DNA from: Clostridia bacterium
GTDB lineage: Bacteria; Bacillota; Clostridia; Christensenellales; Pumilibacteraceae
Assembly (NCBI GenBank): GCA_022791915.1
Contig: JAAWAB010000003.1
Coordinates: 55,518 to 119,517, forward strand
Direction of reading: 5' to 3'
Length of the DNA: 64,000 nt
The notes below the pieces were generated by a model. It ran no database searches. It worked only from the letters and a program-made list of their open reading frames with translations, and was not told where the DNA came from. A program made the position numbers and the translations under genes. Shown here piece by piece: positions 55,915 to 63,981 of the stretch. Position 1 is the first letter of the stretch. Every line of letters begins with the position of its first letter.

Positions 55915-56781
55915 CTAAATATCGAACCAGGTAAACGGCTTTGCAAGCGCTTTGCGCGCAACGTCTAACATACCCATAAGGTCGATTGTTTCGGCGGAAT
56001 CCACCTGCGGTATCCCGCTCACGAAAAACTCCACAAGATGGTCCACAAAACGATTCTGATAGCCGTCCCCGATTGTGTAATAGTGCGCCGTTTTATCGGG
56101 CATTTCCGCCGATGTGATAAACGGTACGCCGTAAGGGTCATCGGTGTGCATTTGCAAAAACGACGCGTCCCGTCCGTTGCCGTAATCCACAATGATATTG
56201 CGGTTGCGCCCCGTTTGCACAGCCATCATGCGTTTGGCGCCCCCTTTCATAATGGTGCACATCATTTCGAAAATATGTATGGCGTAAATATCAAACGTAA
56301 AGCAGCCGCACACCATACAATGCAAAGCGCCCACGTCGCTTGCCCGATACGGCGCCAGTTCGTCGGCAAACCGTAGCGCCGACGTGGAATACAGCGGCGT
56401 TTTATGCTTTGCGGCAAGCGCGAACAGCTTTTCCGCCGTCGCTTTGTCGGGCGCAAACGTTTTATCTATATAAGTGGGTTTTCCGCTACACAGTGCGTAT
56501 TCCGCCAATTCGTAATGCAATTCGGGATTATCGGGTGATAACACGGCAATGCAATCCGAATTATCCACCAGTTCCCGAATATCGGCGCACCGTTTTACGC
56601 CGAATTTCTTACACCACTCGTCGGTAGTCACGCCGTCGTAAGGCGATACGTCCGTATGCGCATAGGCATAACATACTTCCAACCCTTCTTTTTGCGCAAG
56701 CGAATGTTTGCGAATCATATCGGGATAGTTGTTGGCATGCCACTCGCTTAAAAAGTTGTCGATAAAACCGATTTTTTTCAT
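55915..56781 (-). CDS. Atypical Gfo/Idh/MocA-like protein
   Basis: 288 residues, shorter than usual. It looks like the family in its middle part (SDCIAVLSPDNPELHYELAEYALCSGKPTYIDKTFAPD). But the GxGxxG cofactor loop is absent at the N-terminus (KIGFIDNFLSEWHANNYPDM) and the EKP motif reads DKT, although the lysine is kept. It lies 10 bases before the rhamnosidase start in the same operon. It may be a modified oxidoreductase or may have lost redox activity; the partner suggests a rhamnose-linked substrate. Confidence 0.8.
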   Translation of the reverse strand: MKKIGFIDNFLSEWHANNYPDMIRKHSLAQKEGLEVCYAYAHTDVSPYDGVTTDEWCKKFGVKRCADIRELVDNSDCIAVLSPDNPELHYELAEYALCSGKPTYIDKTFAPDKATAEKLFALAAKHKTPLYSTSALRFADELAPYRASDVGALHCMVCGCFTFDIYAIHIFEMMCTIMKGGAKRMMAVQTGRNRNIIVDYGNGRDASFLQMHTDDPYGVPFITSAEMPDKTAHYYTIGDGYQNRFVDHLVEFFVSGIPQVDSAETIDLMGMLDVARKALAKPFTWFDI

Positions 56782-57032
56782 TATTTTACCCTCCGTTCCG
56801 GTTTGTGTTTTCTATAATCGTTTTTCGGAAGGTACACCGAGCCGCAATGTGCCTACCGTTTGATACGTAAGTTGTGCGGTACGTGCCAACATTTTGCATA
56901 TTTTAATTGTACAATACTGTTTTGGTAATGTAAATAGCCGATATCTACCGTTTTTTTAGCATTTTTTAACTTTATTATGTGTTTCGGTTTGTTTGAGATT
57001 TTTACCCGAATCTACCTGATTTTACGCATATA
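56782..57032. other. Upstream region of the rhamnosidase operon
   Basis: About 250 bases without a gene. They contain the operon promoter (56906-56934) and A-tract words similar to the 53.4 kb operator (minus GTTAAAAAA, 56970-56962). Confidence 0.6.
56906..56934 (-). promoter_or_regulatory. Sigma-A promoter of the rhamnosidase operon
   Basis: On the minus strand, TTTACA (56934-56929), 17-base spacer, TACAAT (56911-56906). The leader to the first gene is about 120 bases, unusually long for this window. Confidence 0.82.
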
Positions 57033-57068
57033 AAAAATCCTTTCATAAATAACTACAAAAGGATTTTT
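57033..57068. terminator. Bidirectional terminator after the 57.1 kb gene
   Basis: Perfect 11-pair stem AAAAATCCTTT / AAAGGATTTTT with a 14-base loop and T-runs on either side. Confidence 0.85.
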
Positions 57069-57092
57069 GTTTATTTTTATATGAAATGATAA

Positions 57093-57530
57093 TTAACCGA
57101 AAACGTAGAAAATCGCGCCGATTTTGCAAACAAAATTTTTTGTTCCCAAAAATTCTTTACTGATTTCGCAACCGTATTCACGTTTTACCGTAGCGTATAC
57201 CGCATCGTAATTCTTATTGAGATAATAATCGATTTTGGCACGGACGGCGGCGGCGCTTTCTCCGTTTGTTCCCAACCGCAAATACTCCTTTGCCAACACC
57301 AGTTTTTCCCGTTTTGCGCTCTTATAAACCAAAATCGAAATCCAATTCAGAACACGCGACGGTAAATCCGTCAATCCCGTTTTCATCAAAAAGCGACGCA
57401 CTGTCTGCTCGGTAAAATCATCGAAATCTTCGTCGTTCCGTTCCCGTAGCATTCCGAACCGAAACGACACAGGCGCACTTCCGTTTCCGAATAAAAGTTC
57501 TTGCGTATCCAAATTAACTTGTTCCTTCAT
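57093..57530 (-). CDS. Unrecognised small protein
   Basis: 145 residues from ATG 57530, mostly helical and charged (DFTEQTVRRFLMKTGLTDLPSRVLNWISILVYKSAKREKLVLAKEYL), no signal peptide or clear membrane helix. A consensus-perfect promoter lies directly upstream, and its start point would fall about 9 bases before ATG 57530, so the message is almost leaderless. A TTG at 57512 with AAGGA 10 bases ahead is an alternative start (133 or so residues). I do not recognise a family. Confidence 0.6.
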   Translation of the reverse strand: MKEQVNLDTQELLFGNGSAPVSFRFGMLRERNDEDFDDFTEQTVRRFLMKTGLTDLPSRVLNWISILVYKSAKREKLVLAKEYLRLGTNGESAAAVRAKIDYYLNKNYDAVYATVKREYGCEISKEFLGTKNFVCKIGAIFYVFG

Positions 57531-57545
57531 TCTCTTGATACAAAA

Positions 57546-57574
57546 ATTATACACAAATTTACAAAAAATGTCAA
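57546..57574 (-). promoter_or_regulatory. Consensus sigma-A promoter
   Basis: On the minus strand, perfect TTGACA (57574-57569), 17-base spacer, perfect TATAAT (57551-57546). Confidence 0.9.
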
Positions 57575-57579
57575 ACTAT

Positions 57580-58203
57580 TTATGCGTCACACTGTTCGGA
57601 TTTTATGTCGGCAGCCAACAAATCCAACAATTCTTTATATTTCCGCGCCGCTTCCTCGGTTGCTGCAATGGAATACGGCATACCGTCCCACTTTCCCGTT
57701 CCGATAAGTTCATACGGTCGCTCCGTTCCGCTTTTTGTTTTTGCCATGTTTGCGTCTTTGTACGCAATATTCGCACGGTTTTCCATCGGCTCATAATCGA
57801 GCGTTACTTTGAATTCGATATCGTTGGAAACTATACCGCAATACGGCACGTTTGCATAACCGGGCTTTGCCATATACGGCATAATAACGGCACCGCTACG
57901 GTCCGAATACGAAGAATCGATTACAGCCCGAATCACATAATCGGGAACGATTCCGTCCGACAATAAAATGTCGGTAAAATGAGCGGGTTCATTTTGAGCG
58001 GCAGGTCTAACATGGCGCGGAAACTGCTCCTTATATTGCGGGAACGTTCCCCACACTGTCAGAACGATTCCCCGTTTTGTGCAAGAAAGTGTGGCAAACG
58101 CCGAATCGTATACCGTATAGCGGATATAATCCCAATGCGGAATGGCTCGTTTTTTCGCATCCGGTTTATTCAGAATATACCGTTCTAATTCTTTTAGGTT
58201 CAT
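57580..58203 (-). CDS. Unrecognised protein, possibly MmcQ/YjbR-like at the N-terminus
   Basis: 207 residues. The first 50 (LKELERYILNKPDAKKRAIPHWDYIRYTVYDSAFATL) recall the CyaY-fold MmcQ/YjbR proteins, but the match is weak and the protein is longer. No membrane helix or signal. ATG 58203 is set by GGGAGA 10 bases upstream. It follows the YgjP-like gene by 37 bases and is probably the last gene of the thioesterase operon. Confidence 0.6.
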   Translation of the reverse strand: MNLKELERYILNKPDAKKRAIPHWDYIRYTVYDSAFATLSCTKRGIVLTVWGTFPQYKEQFPRHVRPAAQNEPAHFTDILLSDGIVPDYVIRAVIDSSYSDRSGAVIMPYMAKPGYANVPYCGIVSNDIEFKVTLDYEPMENRANIAYKDANMAKTKSGTERPYELIGTGKWDGMPYSIAATEEAARKYKELLDLLAADIKSEQCDA

Positions 58204-58240
58204 CAAGCAGTTTTCTCCCATTTGAATTGAGCAATCGATT

Positions 58241-58924
58241 TTATGCCAAATATTCGGTTAAACCCCCAAACTCTTTCAGGCATAGTACCGTTTTTTTGTA
58301 TTCCGGCAATATCTTTTCAACGTTTTCCCAAAACTTTTTGGAATGATTATGCTCTTTCGTATGCATCAATTCATGCACAACTACGTAATCAATCCATTCG
58401 GGTTTAAGCAAAATCAAATTCCTATGCAACTTTATACGATTGTAAGAATCACAACTTCCCCACTTTGTTTTTGCACTTGTGAGAGAAAACCCTGTATATG
58501 CAATTCCCAACCTTTCCGCAATAATGCGTAACCGTTCGGAAAGATATTCTTTTGCAATGCGTGCATAAAAACGTTTCAAGGCAACAACAAATTTTTCGGA
58601 CGCAACAAGTGTTCCGTTTGTCGCGTATACATCGGGAATTTGCAAATAACCGTTTTCCAAACGAAACGTTCTTCTATTCGACCAAACAACCGTCAAATTT
58701 TCTCCAAGATACAAAAAACGCCGAAACGCAAAGACATCTGCCACACTCGCCGCTCGCTTTTCACTTTCGGACAGTTTGCGCACAATCCACTTTTCCTTTC
58801 GTACAAGAAATTCTTCAATTATTTTCAGGTCGGCTCGATGCGGCGCTTTTACAAACAGCTTGCCGTCTTTAATCAGAATCGCAACCGTCTTTCTTTTCGA
58901 CCGCGTCAGCGTATAGGAAAACAT
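58241..58924 (-). CDS. YgjP/DUF45-type metal-dependent hydrolase
   Basis: 227 residues. Zinc-protease-like motif HELMHTKEHNHSKKFW (HExxH plus downstream His) preceded by the family block LTSAKTKWGSCDSYNRIKLHRNLILLKPEWIDYVVVHE. Cytoplasmic. The start ATG shares a base with the thioesterase stop (TAATG, 58926-58922), so translation is coupled. Cellular substrate of the family is uncertain. Confidence 0.9.
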   Translation of the reverse strand: MFSYTLTRSKRKTVAILIKDGKLFVKAPHRADLKIIEEFLVRKEKWIVRKLSESEKRAASVADVFAFRRFLYLGENLTVVWSNRRTFRLENGYLQIPDVYATNGTLVASEKFVVALKRFYARIAKEYLSERLRIIAERLGIAYTGFSLTSAKTKWGSCDSYNRIKLHRNLILLKPEWIDYVVVHELMHTKEHNHSKKFWENVEKILPEYKKTVLCLKEFGGLTEYLA

Positions 58925-59688
58925 TATGCCCACGTAATTTTTGCGCGAAACATCGGAAATTGTTCGCCGCAAGAATTCACACCTTTATTTGCCTCGAAAT
59001 ACGAAACGTTTTCATGCGTTTTTACGCGCACACGATATTCGTCGCCGATTTTCGCTTCCGAAAGAAAATTGAAATCAAACGACGCGATTTTGTGCGCCGA
59101 ATAAAAATCGAAATCGCAACTGTTTACCACAATATCGGCATAACGCGCATTGTTCATATGCCCGTTGCGGTCCAAATCGGTAATGCGCACTTTTCCCGTA
59201 CATTCCCATTCGCATGCAGACGAAATCGAATTCAGTTCGGGCAGTTGCGGATTTCCGTCCGTTACCGCATATTCGGGATTATATTGTGAATCGTCAAACG
59301 AAAACAGCGGCGCACATCTGCGAATTGCCTTATTGCGGATATCCAGCACGCACCACCGCGACGTGCCGCGAATCAGCCCATTCCCTTTCGTATCGGTTAT
59401 ATAATAATCTCTGAATGCGTCCACAATTCCCGGCTTGTGCGGATACGTTGTAACAACAATCGGTTCTCCGACGGCCGGCATACGTTCTACAACTGCCGAT
59501 AACCGATTGAGCACCCAACATAGATTCTTTTCTTTCATTTCTTCGTAACCGATACCGATTTCGGTAGCATGCACGGTTGCAAGGTCCTGAAAGTATTCCA
59601 TTACGGCACTCGGTTTGATTCGTTCCAAAAAGTCAAACTCATCTACCGCCGTGATAATCGTCTGCGTATGATGCAAAAAACCATCCAT
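58924..59688 (-). CDS. Acyl-ACP thioesterase (FatA/FatB family)
   Basis: 254 residues with two hot-dog folds. The first (about 1-135) contains LNRLSAVVERMPAVGEPIVVTTYPHK and RGTSRWCVLDI. The second (about 150-254) holds the catalytic region DLDRNGHMNNARYADI (Asn and His) and SYFEANKG. It would release fatty acids from acyl carrier protein in the cytoplasm. GGAGG precedes the ATG. First gene of a three-gene operon with YgjP and an unknown protein. Confidence 0.92.
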   Translation of the reverse strand: MDGFLHHTQTIITAVDEFDFLERIKPSAVMEYFQDLATVHATEIGIGYEEMKEKNLCWVLNRLSAVVERMPAVGEPIVVTTYPHKPGIVDAFRDYYITDTKGNGLIRGTSRWCVLDIRNKAIRRCAPLFSFDDSQYNPEYAVTDGNPQLPELNSISSACEWECTGKVRITDLDRNGHMNNARYADIVVNSCDFDFYSAHKIASFDFNFLSEAKIGDEYRVRVKTHENVSYFEANKGVNSCGEQFPMFRAKITWA

Positions 59689-59705
59689 AATAGCCTCCGC
59701 ATATC

Positions 59706-59734
59706 ATTATAGCGTATCGACAAATTTCTTGCAA
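59706..59734 (-). promoter_or_regulatory. Sigma-A promoter of the thioesterase operon
   Basis: On the minus strand, TTGCAA (59734-59729), 17-base spacer, perfect TATAAT (59711-59706), 17 bases before the start codon. Confidence 0.75.
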
Positions 59735-59783
59735 ATCTTTTTGCATAATTTCAAAAAATAGCTATGCCTTAAATAGTATTCTA

Positions 59784-59812
59784 TTGACAAAAGAAACAAA
59801 AAAGTATACAAT
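59784..59812 (+). promoter_or_regulatory. Sigma-A promoter of the PadR-like gene
   Basis: Perfect TTGACA (59784-59789), 17-base spacer, TACAAT (59807-59812), 27 bases before the start. Confidence 0.88.
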
Positions 59813-59839
59813 AATAGCAATAACTTACATGAGGTTTGT

Positions 59840-61543
59840 ATGGAAAATACGATACAAAGCGATCTGATTCGAGGGCACATCAATACAATCATTCTCAAAG
59901 CCCTCTTCGACGGCGATCGCTACGGATACGATATTGTTCGGGAAATCGAGCAAAAAAGCAGCGGGCAGTATAAGCTGAAACAGCCCACGCTGTACAGTTG
60001 CCTCAAACGGCTGGAAATACAAGGATTCATTCGTTCGTATTGGGGCGCAAAATCCAACGGCGGGCGCAGAAAATATTTTACGCTCACCGATATGGGGCGC
60101 GAACTTTTTATCAAAAATCAAAGCGAATGGGAGTATTCTCGCACGGTTATAGATAAACTGATTTCCGACCGCGAAGTCAACTTAAACGATTATCATTCGG
60201 AAAACAACGACTCCGACTCGGAATCGGAGCAAGCCGAATCCGTCGGGTATGATGAAACTGCCGAAGAATCGGAATCGGATATATTTATAACTACTACCGA
60301 CGTATCCGCCGAACACTCGGAAGAACAAATCGGCGAAATTATTGTAGGTGACGCCATACAACCCGCCCCCGAACAAATTCCCGAACAAGAAGTTGTTTTT
60401 TCGGATACAACGGCAATCATGAACGAACTTTTCCGTAGACAAACCGACGTTCCGTCGGATGCCAGTTATGCGGAAAAACTGGTTTCCGAAAAATACGTTT
60501 CGGACCGAACGGCGGAAACTTTCTCTTCGGACACCTATTTTCGTGATTTTTTCGATAGCAACGAAACTTCGGAAGATTCGGAAAACGAAGAACAAGCGGA
60601 GCAGAAATCCCATCTTTCTCCCGTTTCGGAAGAGTCGGTACAGCCCGAACCGGTATCCGACCCCCAATCCGAAACAGCAAATGTATCTCCTACCGACCGT
60701 TTCTTGGATTACCACACGTCACAAGTAGCGCCCCGTCCCGAAAACGCAATTATAGAACGAGAATACCGCAATATTTTGGGCGAATTTCTCAACGCGAGTT
60801 TTTCCGAACGGCGCACGCCTCCCGCAGAAGAACCGCAACGCAACGACCAGAACGTTCCGACGGACACGCAAGAATCGTTGCAGGAAGAGCAAACGCAACC
60901 CACACTTGCGGAAAATCATTCGGAAATAGAAACGAACGATTATCCCGACGAGCAAATCGAGAACACGCTCGAATCGTATACGGCGGATGCCGACGTCAAC
61001 AAAAAACTCAATCGTTTAACGGGCGAAGTGCGAGAAATGGGCGATAACGTGGTAATTCGCACGCACAACAGCACGGGCGCCAAAGAACACAACAATACGT
61101 ATTACTACTATTCCAACAAACTCATGCTTGTGCACTACGGAATCCTGTTCGCCGTCATGATGTTAGAAATCCTATTCACCGCCGTATTTATCAATCCAAT
61201 CTTAAAAGCGGGGCAAAGCACCGATAAATGGTTTTATATTATTGCAACTGTGGTTGCCGTCACATTCCCCGCCGTTGCCTTTGTTAAAAATTTTACGGCG
61301 CCCAACAAGCGGAAGCGAATCAATTTCAATATGAAAAACTCTCTTATATATCGATTGATTGTTATGGCGCAATGTTTCCTGATTATCTACTGCTTGAACA
61401 TCATCGGCGGAATGCCCTTGTCTTTCTCCAAAGAGTATCTTACTACTCTGCTGTTGCCCGCTCTGCTATGCACAGGATTCCCCGTCAGCGCATTTATCTT
61501 CAACGCACTCTTCAAAACCAAAAAGTTTGCGGTAGAACAGTAA
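59840..61543 (+). CDS. PadR-like regulator fused to an acidic linker and a four-helix membrane domain
   Basis: 567 residues. Residues 1-95 form a PadR winged helix (IILKALFDGDRYGYDIVREIEQKSSGQYKLKQPTLYSCLKRLEIQGFI ... GGRRKYFTLTDMG, with family-typical wing). About 105-385 is very acidic, Ser/Glu-rich and probably disordered. A short helical stretch (about 390-425) leads into about four membrane helices (about 431-455, 464-485, 502-522, 530-553). Ordinary PadR proteins have 100-200 residues. This architecture would tie a DNA-binding repressor to the membrane. Confidence 0.88.
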   Translation: MENTIQSDLIRGHINTIILKALFDGDRYGYDIVREIEQKSSGQYKLKQPTLYSCLKRLEIQGFIRSYWGAKSNGGRRKYFTLTDMGRELFIKNQSEWEYSRTVIDKLISDREVNLNDYHSENNDSDSESEQAESVGYDETAEESESDIFITTTDVSAEHSEEQIGEIIVGDAIQPAPEQIPEQEVVFSDTTAIMNELFRRQTDVPSDASYAEKLVSEKYVSDRTAETFSSDTYFRDFFDSNETSEDSENEEQAEQKSHLSPVSEESVQPEPVSDPQSETANVSPTDRFLDYHTSQVAPRPENAIIEREYRNILGEFLNASFSERRTPPAEEPQRNDQNVPTDTQESLQEEQTQPTLAENHSEIETNDYPDEQIENTLESYTADADVNKKLNRLTGEVREMGDNVVIRTHNSTGAKEHNNTYYYYSNKLMLVHYGILFAVMMLEILFTAVFINPILKAGQSTDKWFYIIATVVAVTFPAVAFVKNFTAPNKRKRINFNMKNSLIYRLIVMAQCFLIIYCLNIIGGMPLSFSKEYLTTLLLPALLCTGFPVSAFIFNALFKTKKFAVEQ

Positions 61544-61546
61544 ATC

Positions 61547-61582
61547 ATATCCCGATTGAGTATATCAATCGGGATATTTTTC
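61547..61582. terminator. Bidirectional terminator between the PadR-like and VTT genes
   Basis: Perfect 13-pair stem ATATCCCGATTGA / TCAATCGGGATAT, 5-base loop, followed by TTTTT on the plus strand. Confidence 0.93.
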
Positions 61583-61606
61583 TACATAAAACCTTTTTGA
61601 GCAGAT

Positions 61607-62491
61607 TCATTTTTCGATAAGTTGCACATCTTTTTTCTTTTCTTGTTTTCCCCTCATGATTCTCTTTTTAATATGATTGATTACAAAAAACAGTACGATA
61701 ATAGCCGCAATCAATGCAATCCATACGGGGATTCCCCACCCTTTGAACGGGATAATTGTTCCGCTCCCAAAATAACATAAAAACGCAACCATAACGGGTC
61801 GCGTCAACGATACCGTAATCGTAAAGTAGCGCAAACTCATTGTGGTTATGCCTGCAATCAAACAAATGATATCATCGGGAAAAAAGGGAAACAACATGGC
61901 GACAATAAATAAAAAACGCCCCTTTTGATTAAGCAATTCTGCATACTTATCCGTTTTTTCTTCTCCAATCACCCACACCGCCAATTTTCTGCCGAAAATC
62001 TTCCCCAATAGAAAGGTAAGCACCGAGCCGATCAAAGTGCCTGCCGTCATAAATAAAAAAGCATATGTCGGACCATACAGAACAGACCCAAGAACTGCTA
62101 CAATCGCAGACGGAATGGGCAAAAAAATCACCTGAAAAATAACGATTCCGATATATACCAAAATTCCCCAATGTTTCGTACTGCGAATAAATGCAATCAG
62201 TGCATCGGTATCCCGAAATTTTGATAACATACCGCTGGCATCTAATGCCACATAACACAATAAGGCAAACGCAGCAAAAATCGACGCCAGAATAAAAAAT
62301 TTATAAACCGACCGATGTGTTTTTTCGTCTATGCTCGGAACGGTTACGCCCAAAGTTGCGAACAAAATCATAGTACATAATAGTACCACACGCGGCAAAT
62401 CTATCATATACACACATGCCAAAGAAAGCATACCGAGATTGAGCAAGGTAATCCAGATTTTAGTAAATGCTATTTTCGACATGCCCGCCAT
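61607..62491 (-). CDS. VTT-domain (DedA/TVP38/TMEM64) membrane protein
   Basis: 294 residues, about seven hydrophobic segments. The first two-helix unit (about 10-50) and linker precede the VTT core: FQVIFLPIPSAIVAVLGSVLYGP, GTLIGSVLTFLLGKIFGRKLAVW and FIVAMLFPFFPDDIICLIAGITTMSLRYF. Relatives move lipids between membrane leaflets. Start ATG 62491 or 62482; neither has a ribosome site. A TATAAT 6 bases before 62491 suggests an almost leaderless message. Confidence 0.9.
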   Translation of the reverse strand: MAGMSKIAFTKIWITLLNLGMLSLACVYMIDLPRVVLLCTMILFATLGVTVPSIDEKTHRSVYKFFILASIFAAFALLCYVALDASGMLSKFRDTDALIAFIRSTKHWGILVYIGIVIFQVIFLPIPSAIVAVLGSVLYGPTYAFLFMTAGTLIGSVLTFLLGKIFGRKLAVWVIGEEKTDKYAELLNQKGRFLFIVAMLFPFFPDDIICLIAGITTMSLRYFTITVSLTRPVMVAFLCYFGSGTIIPFKGWGIPVWIALIAAIIVLFFVINHIKKRIMRGKQEKKKDVQLIEK

Positions 62492-62595
62492 ACAACTATT
62501 ATATGCTTTTTCTTCGGTTATATTATGTAGTTTCCCCTTTTATACGTTTTATTCCCGTATTCTTTTATTAAATGTGCTACTTCTAATCCGCAATG

Positions 62596-63036
62596 TTACA
62601 CACGGCATGCTTTGATTGCCGCCCGTGCCAACTCGTCGCACCGATTGTTGAATACGTTGTCGCTATGTCCTTTCACTTTGATAAACGTTACGTTATGTCT
62701 ACTGATTTTTAACGATAGGTCATTCCATAAATCCCTGTTTTTAACTTCTTTTTTATCCGCGGTTTTCCAATCGGAATTTTGCCAAGCGCGCAACCAACCT
62801 TTATTGATTGCGTCTACCGCATATGCGGAATCGCTGTAAACTTCAACGTCGCAAGATTCTTTCAAAGCCGCCAATCCCTGTATGATTGCAAACAACTCCA
62901 TACGATTATTTGTTGTGTCCTTGTTAAATCCCGATATTTCTTTTCTGTGTTCGTTAAACATCAGAATTGCCGCCCAGCCCCCCACACCGGGATTGCCGCT
63001 ACAAGCTCCGTCCGTGTATATCTGCACCTTTTTCAT
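62596..63036 (-). CDS. rnhA: Ribonuclease HI
   Basis: 146 residues cutting RNA in RNA-DNA hybrids. Catalytic acids sit in YTDGACSGNPGVGGWA, the following RMELFAIIQGL, and VYSDSAYAVDAINKGW; the His/Asp end reads VKGHSDNVFNNRCDELAR. The start overlaps the proC stop (TAATG), so the two are coupled. Confidence 0.97.
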   Translation of the reverse strand: MKKVQIYTDGACSGNPGVGGWAAILMFNEHRKEISGFNKDTTNNRMELFAIIQGLAALKESCDVEVYSDSAYAVDAINKGWLRAWQNSDWKTADKKEVKNRDLWNDLSLKISRHNVTFIKVKGHSDNVFNNRCDELARAAIKACRV

Positions 63037-63848
63037 TATGCCTTTCCCAACTCCTTTGCACGCTCGATTGATTTTTTAACCGCTGTTCGTATATTCTCTT
63101 CAAACTCCGTTGCATGCAAATGTTTTACGCCTTCGATTGTCGTTCCACCCTTACTGCATACCGACTCAATCAGTTCACCCAAATTCGCCGCCGATATCCG
63201 CGCGGTTTCGGTGCTACCCATAATTACGGAAAGAGCCATTTCGCGCGCCGTAGCGGTATCAAATCCTTGCGCAATTCCTTCGTCGATAAGCGCCTGAATA
63301 AACATAAACACAAAGGCAGGAGCGCTTCCCGTCAAGCCCGTTATCGCGTCGAATCGATTCTCCGATATTCTTGCCGCAACGCCGAACGACCGCAACAGAA
63401 TCCGCACAAATTCTTCTTGTTCAGCAGAAAGCCCCGTACAAGTATATGCATTATACGACAGACAAACACGCGCATTCAGATTAGGCATAATGCGAACAAT
63501 CTTTTCGCTTCCCGTCCATTTACAAAGCGTCTGAACGGTAACGCCCGCCATAATCGAAAGAATAGTCTTATTGCGCAACTGTAACTCCTTCAACGCTTCG
63601 GGGGCTATTTGCGGTTTTACGGAAAGTAAAACATAATCGGCGTTATTTACTGCTTCCGAATTATCGATTGTTTTCCGTGCGGGAAACGGAAGCATATCAA
63701 GCTTTCGGGAATCCGGGTCGGACACCGTAATCTCCAAACCGATATCCCTTTTCCGCAAATCTGCTTGCGCTTTCTCGCCATATAACGCCCGCAAAATAGC
63801 TTGCGCCATATTGCCGCACCCGATTACGGATAAAGTATATTTTTTCAT
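63036..63848 (-). CDS. proC: Pyrroline-5-carboxylate reductase
   Basis: Last step of proline synthesis. The 270 residues have the Rossmann start VIGCGNMAQAILRALYG, DYVLLSVKPQ, VRIMPNLNARV and the C-terminal signature FDAITGLTGSAPAFVFMFIQALIDEGIAQG ... SKGGTTIEGVKHL. AGGAGT precedes the ATG. Coupled to rnhA downstream. No proA or proB is present in the window. Confidence 0.97.
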   Translation of the reverse strand: MKKYTLSVIGCGNMAQAILRALYGEKAQADLRKRDIGLEITVSDPDSRKLDMLPFPARKTIDNSEAVNNADYVLLSVKPQIAPEALKELQLRNKTILSIMAGVTVQTLCKWTGSEKIVRIMPNLNARVCLSYNAYTCTGLSAEQEEFVRILLRSFGVAARISENRFDAITGLTGSAPAFVFMFIQALIDEGIAQGFDTATAREMALSVIMGSTETARISAANLGELIESVCSKGGTTIEGVKHLHATEFEENIRTAVKKSIERAKELGKA

Positions 63849-63865
63849 AATACTCCTAATTTTAT

Positions 63866-63894
63866 TTGACTAATAAACGATTTTTGTTTATAAT
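63866..63894 (+). promoter_or_regulatory. Sigma-A promoter of tRNA-Trp
   Basis: TTGACT (63866-63871), 17-base spacer, perfect TATAAT (63889-63894), 12 bases before the mature tRNA. Confidence 0.9.
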
Positions 63895-63906
63895 AAATAG
63901 AGTTCA

Positions 63907-63981
63907 AGGGGAGTGGCTCAACGGTAGAGTAGCGGTCTCCAAAACCGTAGGTTGCGTGTTCGAATCGCGTCTCCCCTGCCA
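63907..63981 (+). tRNA. tRNA-Trp (anticodon CCA)
   Basis: Acceptor arms AGGGGAG and CTCCCCT pair over 7 bases. The D arm is GGCTCAACGGTAGAG. The anticodon arm GCGGT-CTCCAAA-ACCGT holds CCA. T loop GTTCGAATC. Discriminator G and an encoded CCA end at 63981. No further tRNA is seen before the right edge. Confidence 0.96.
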
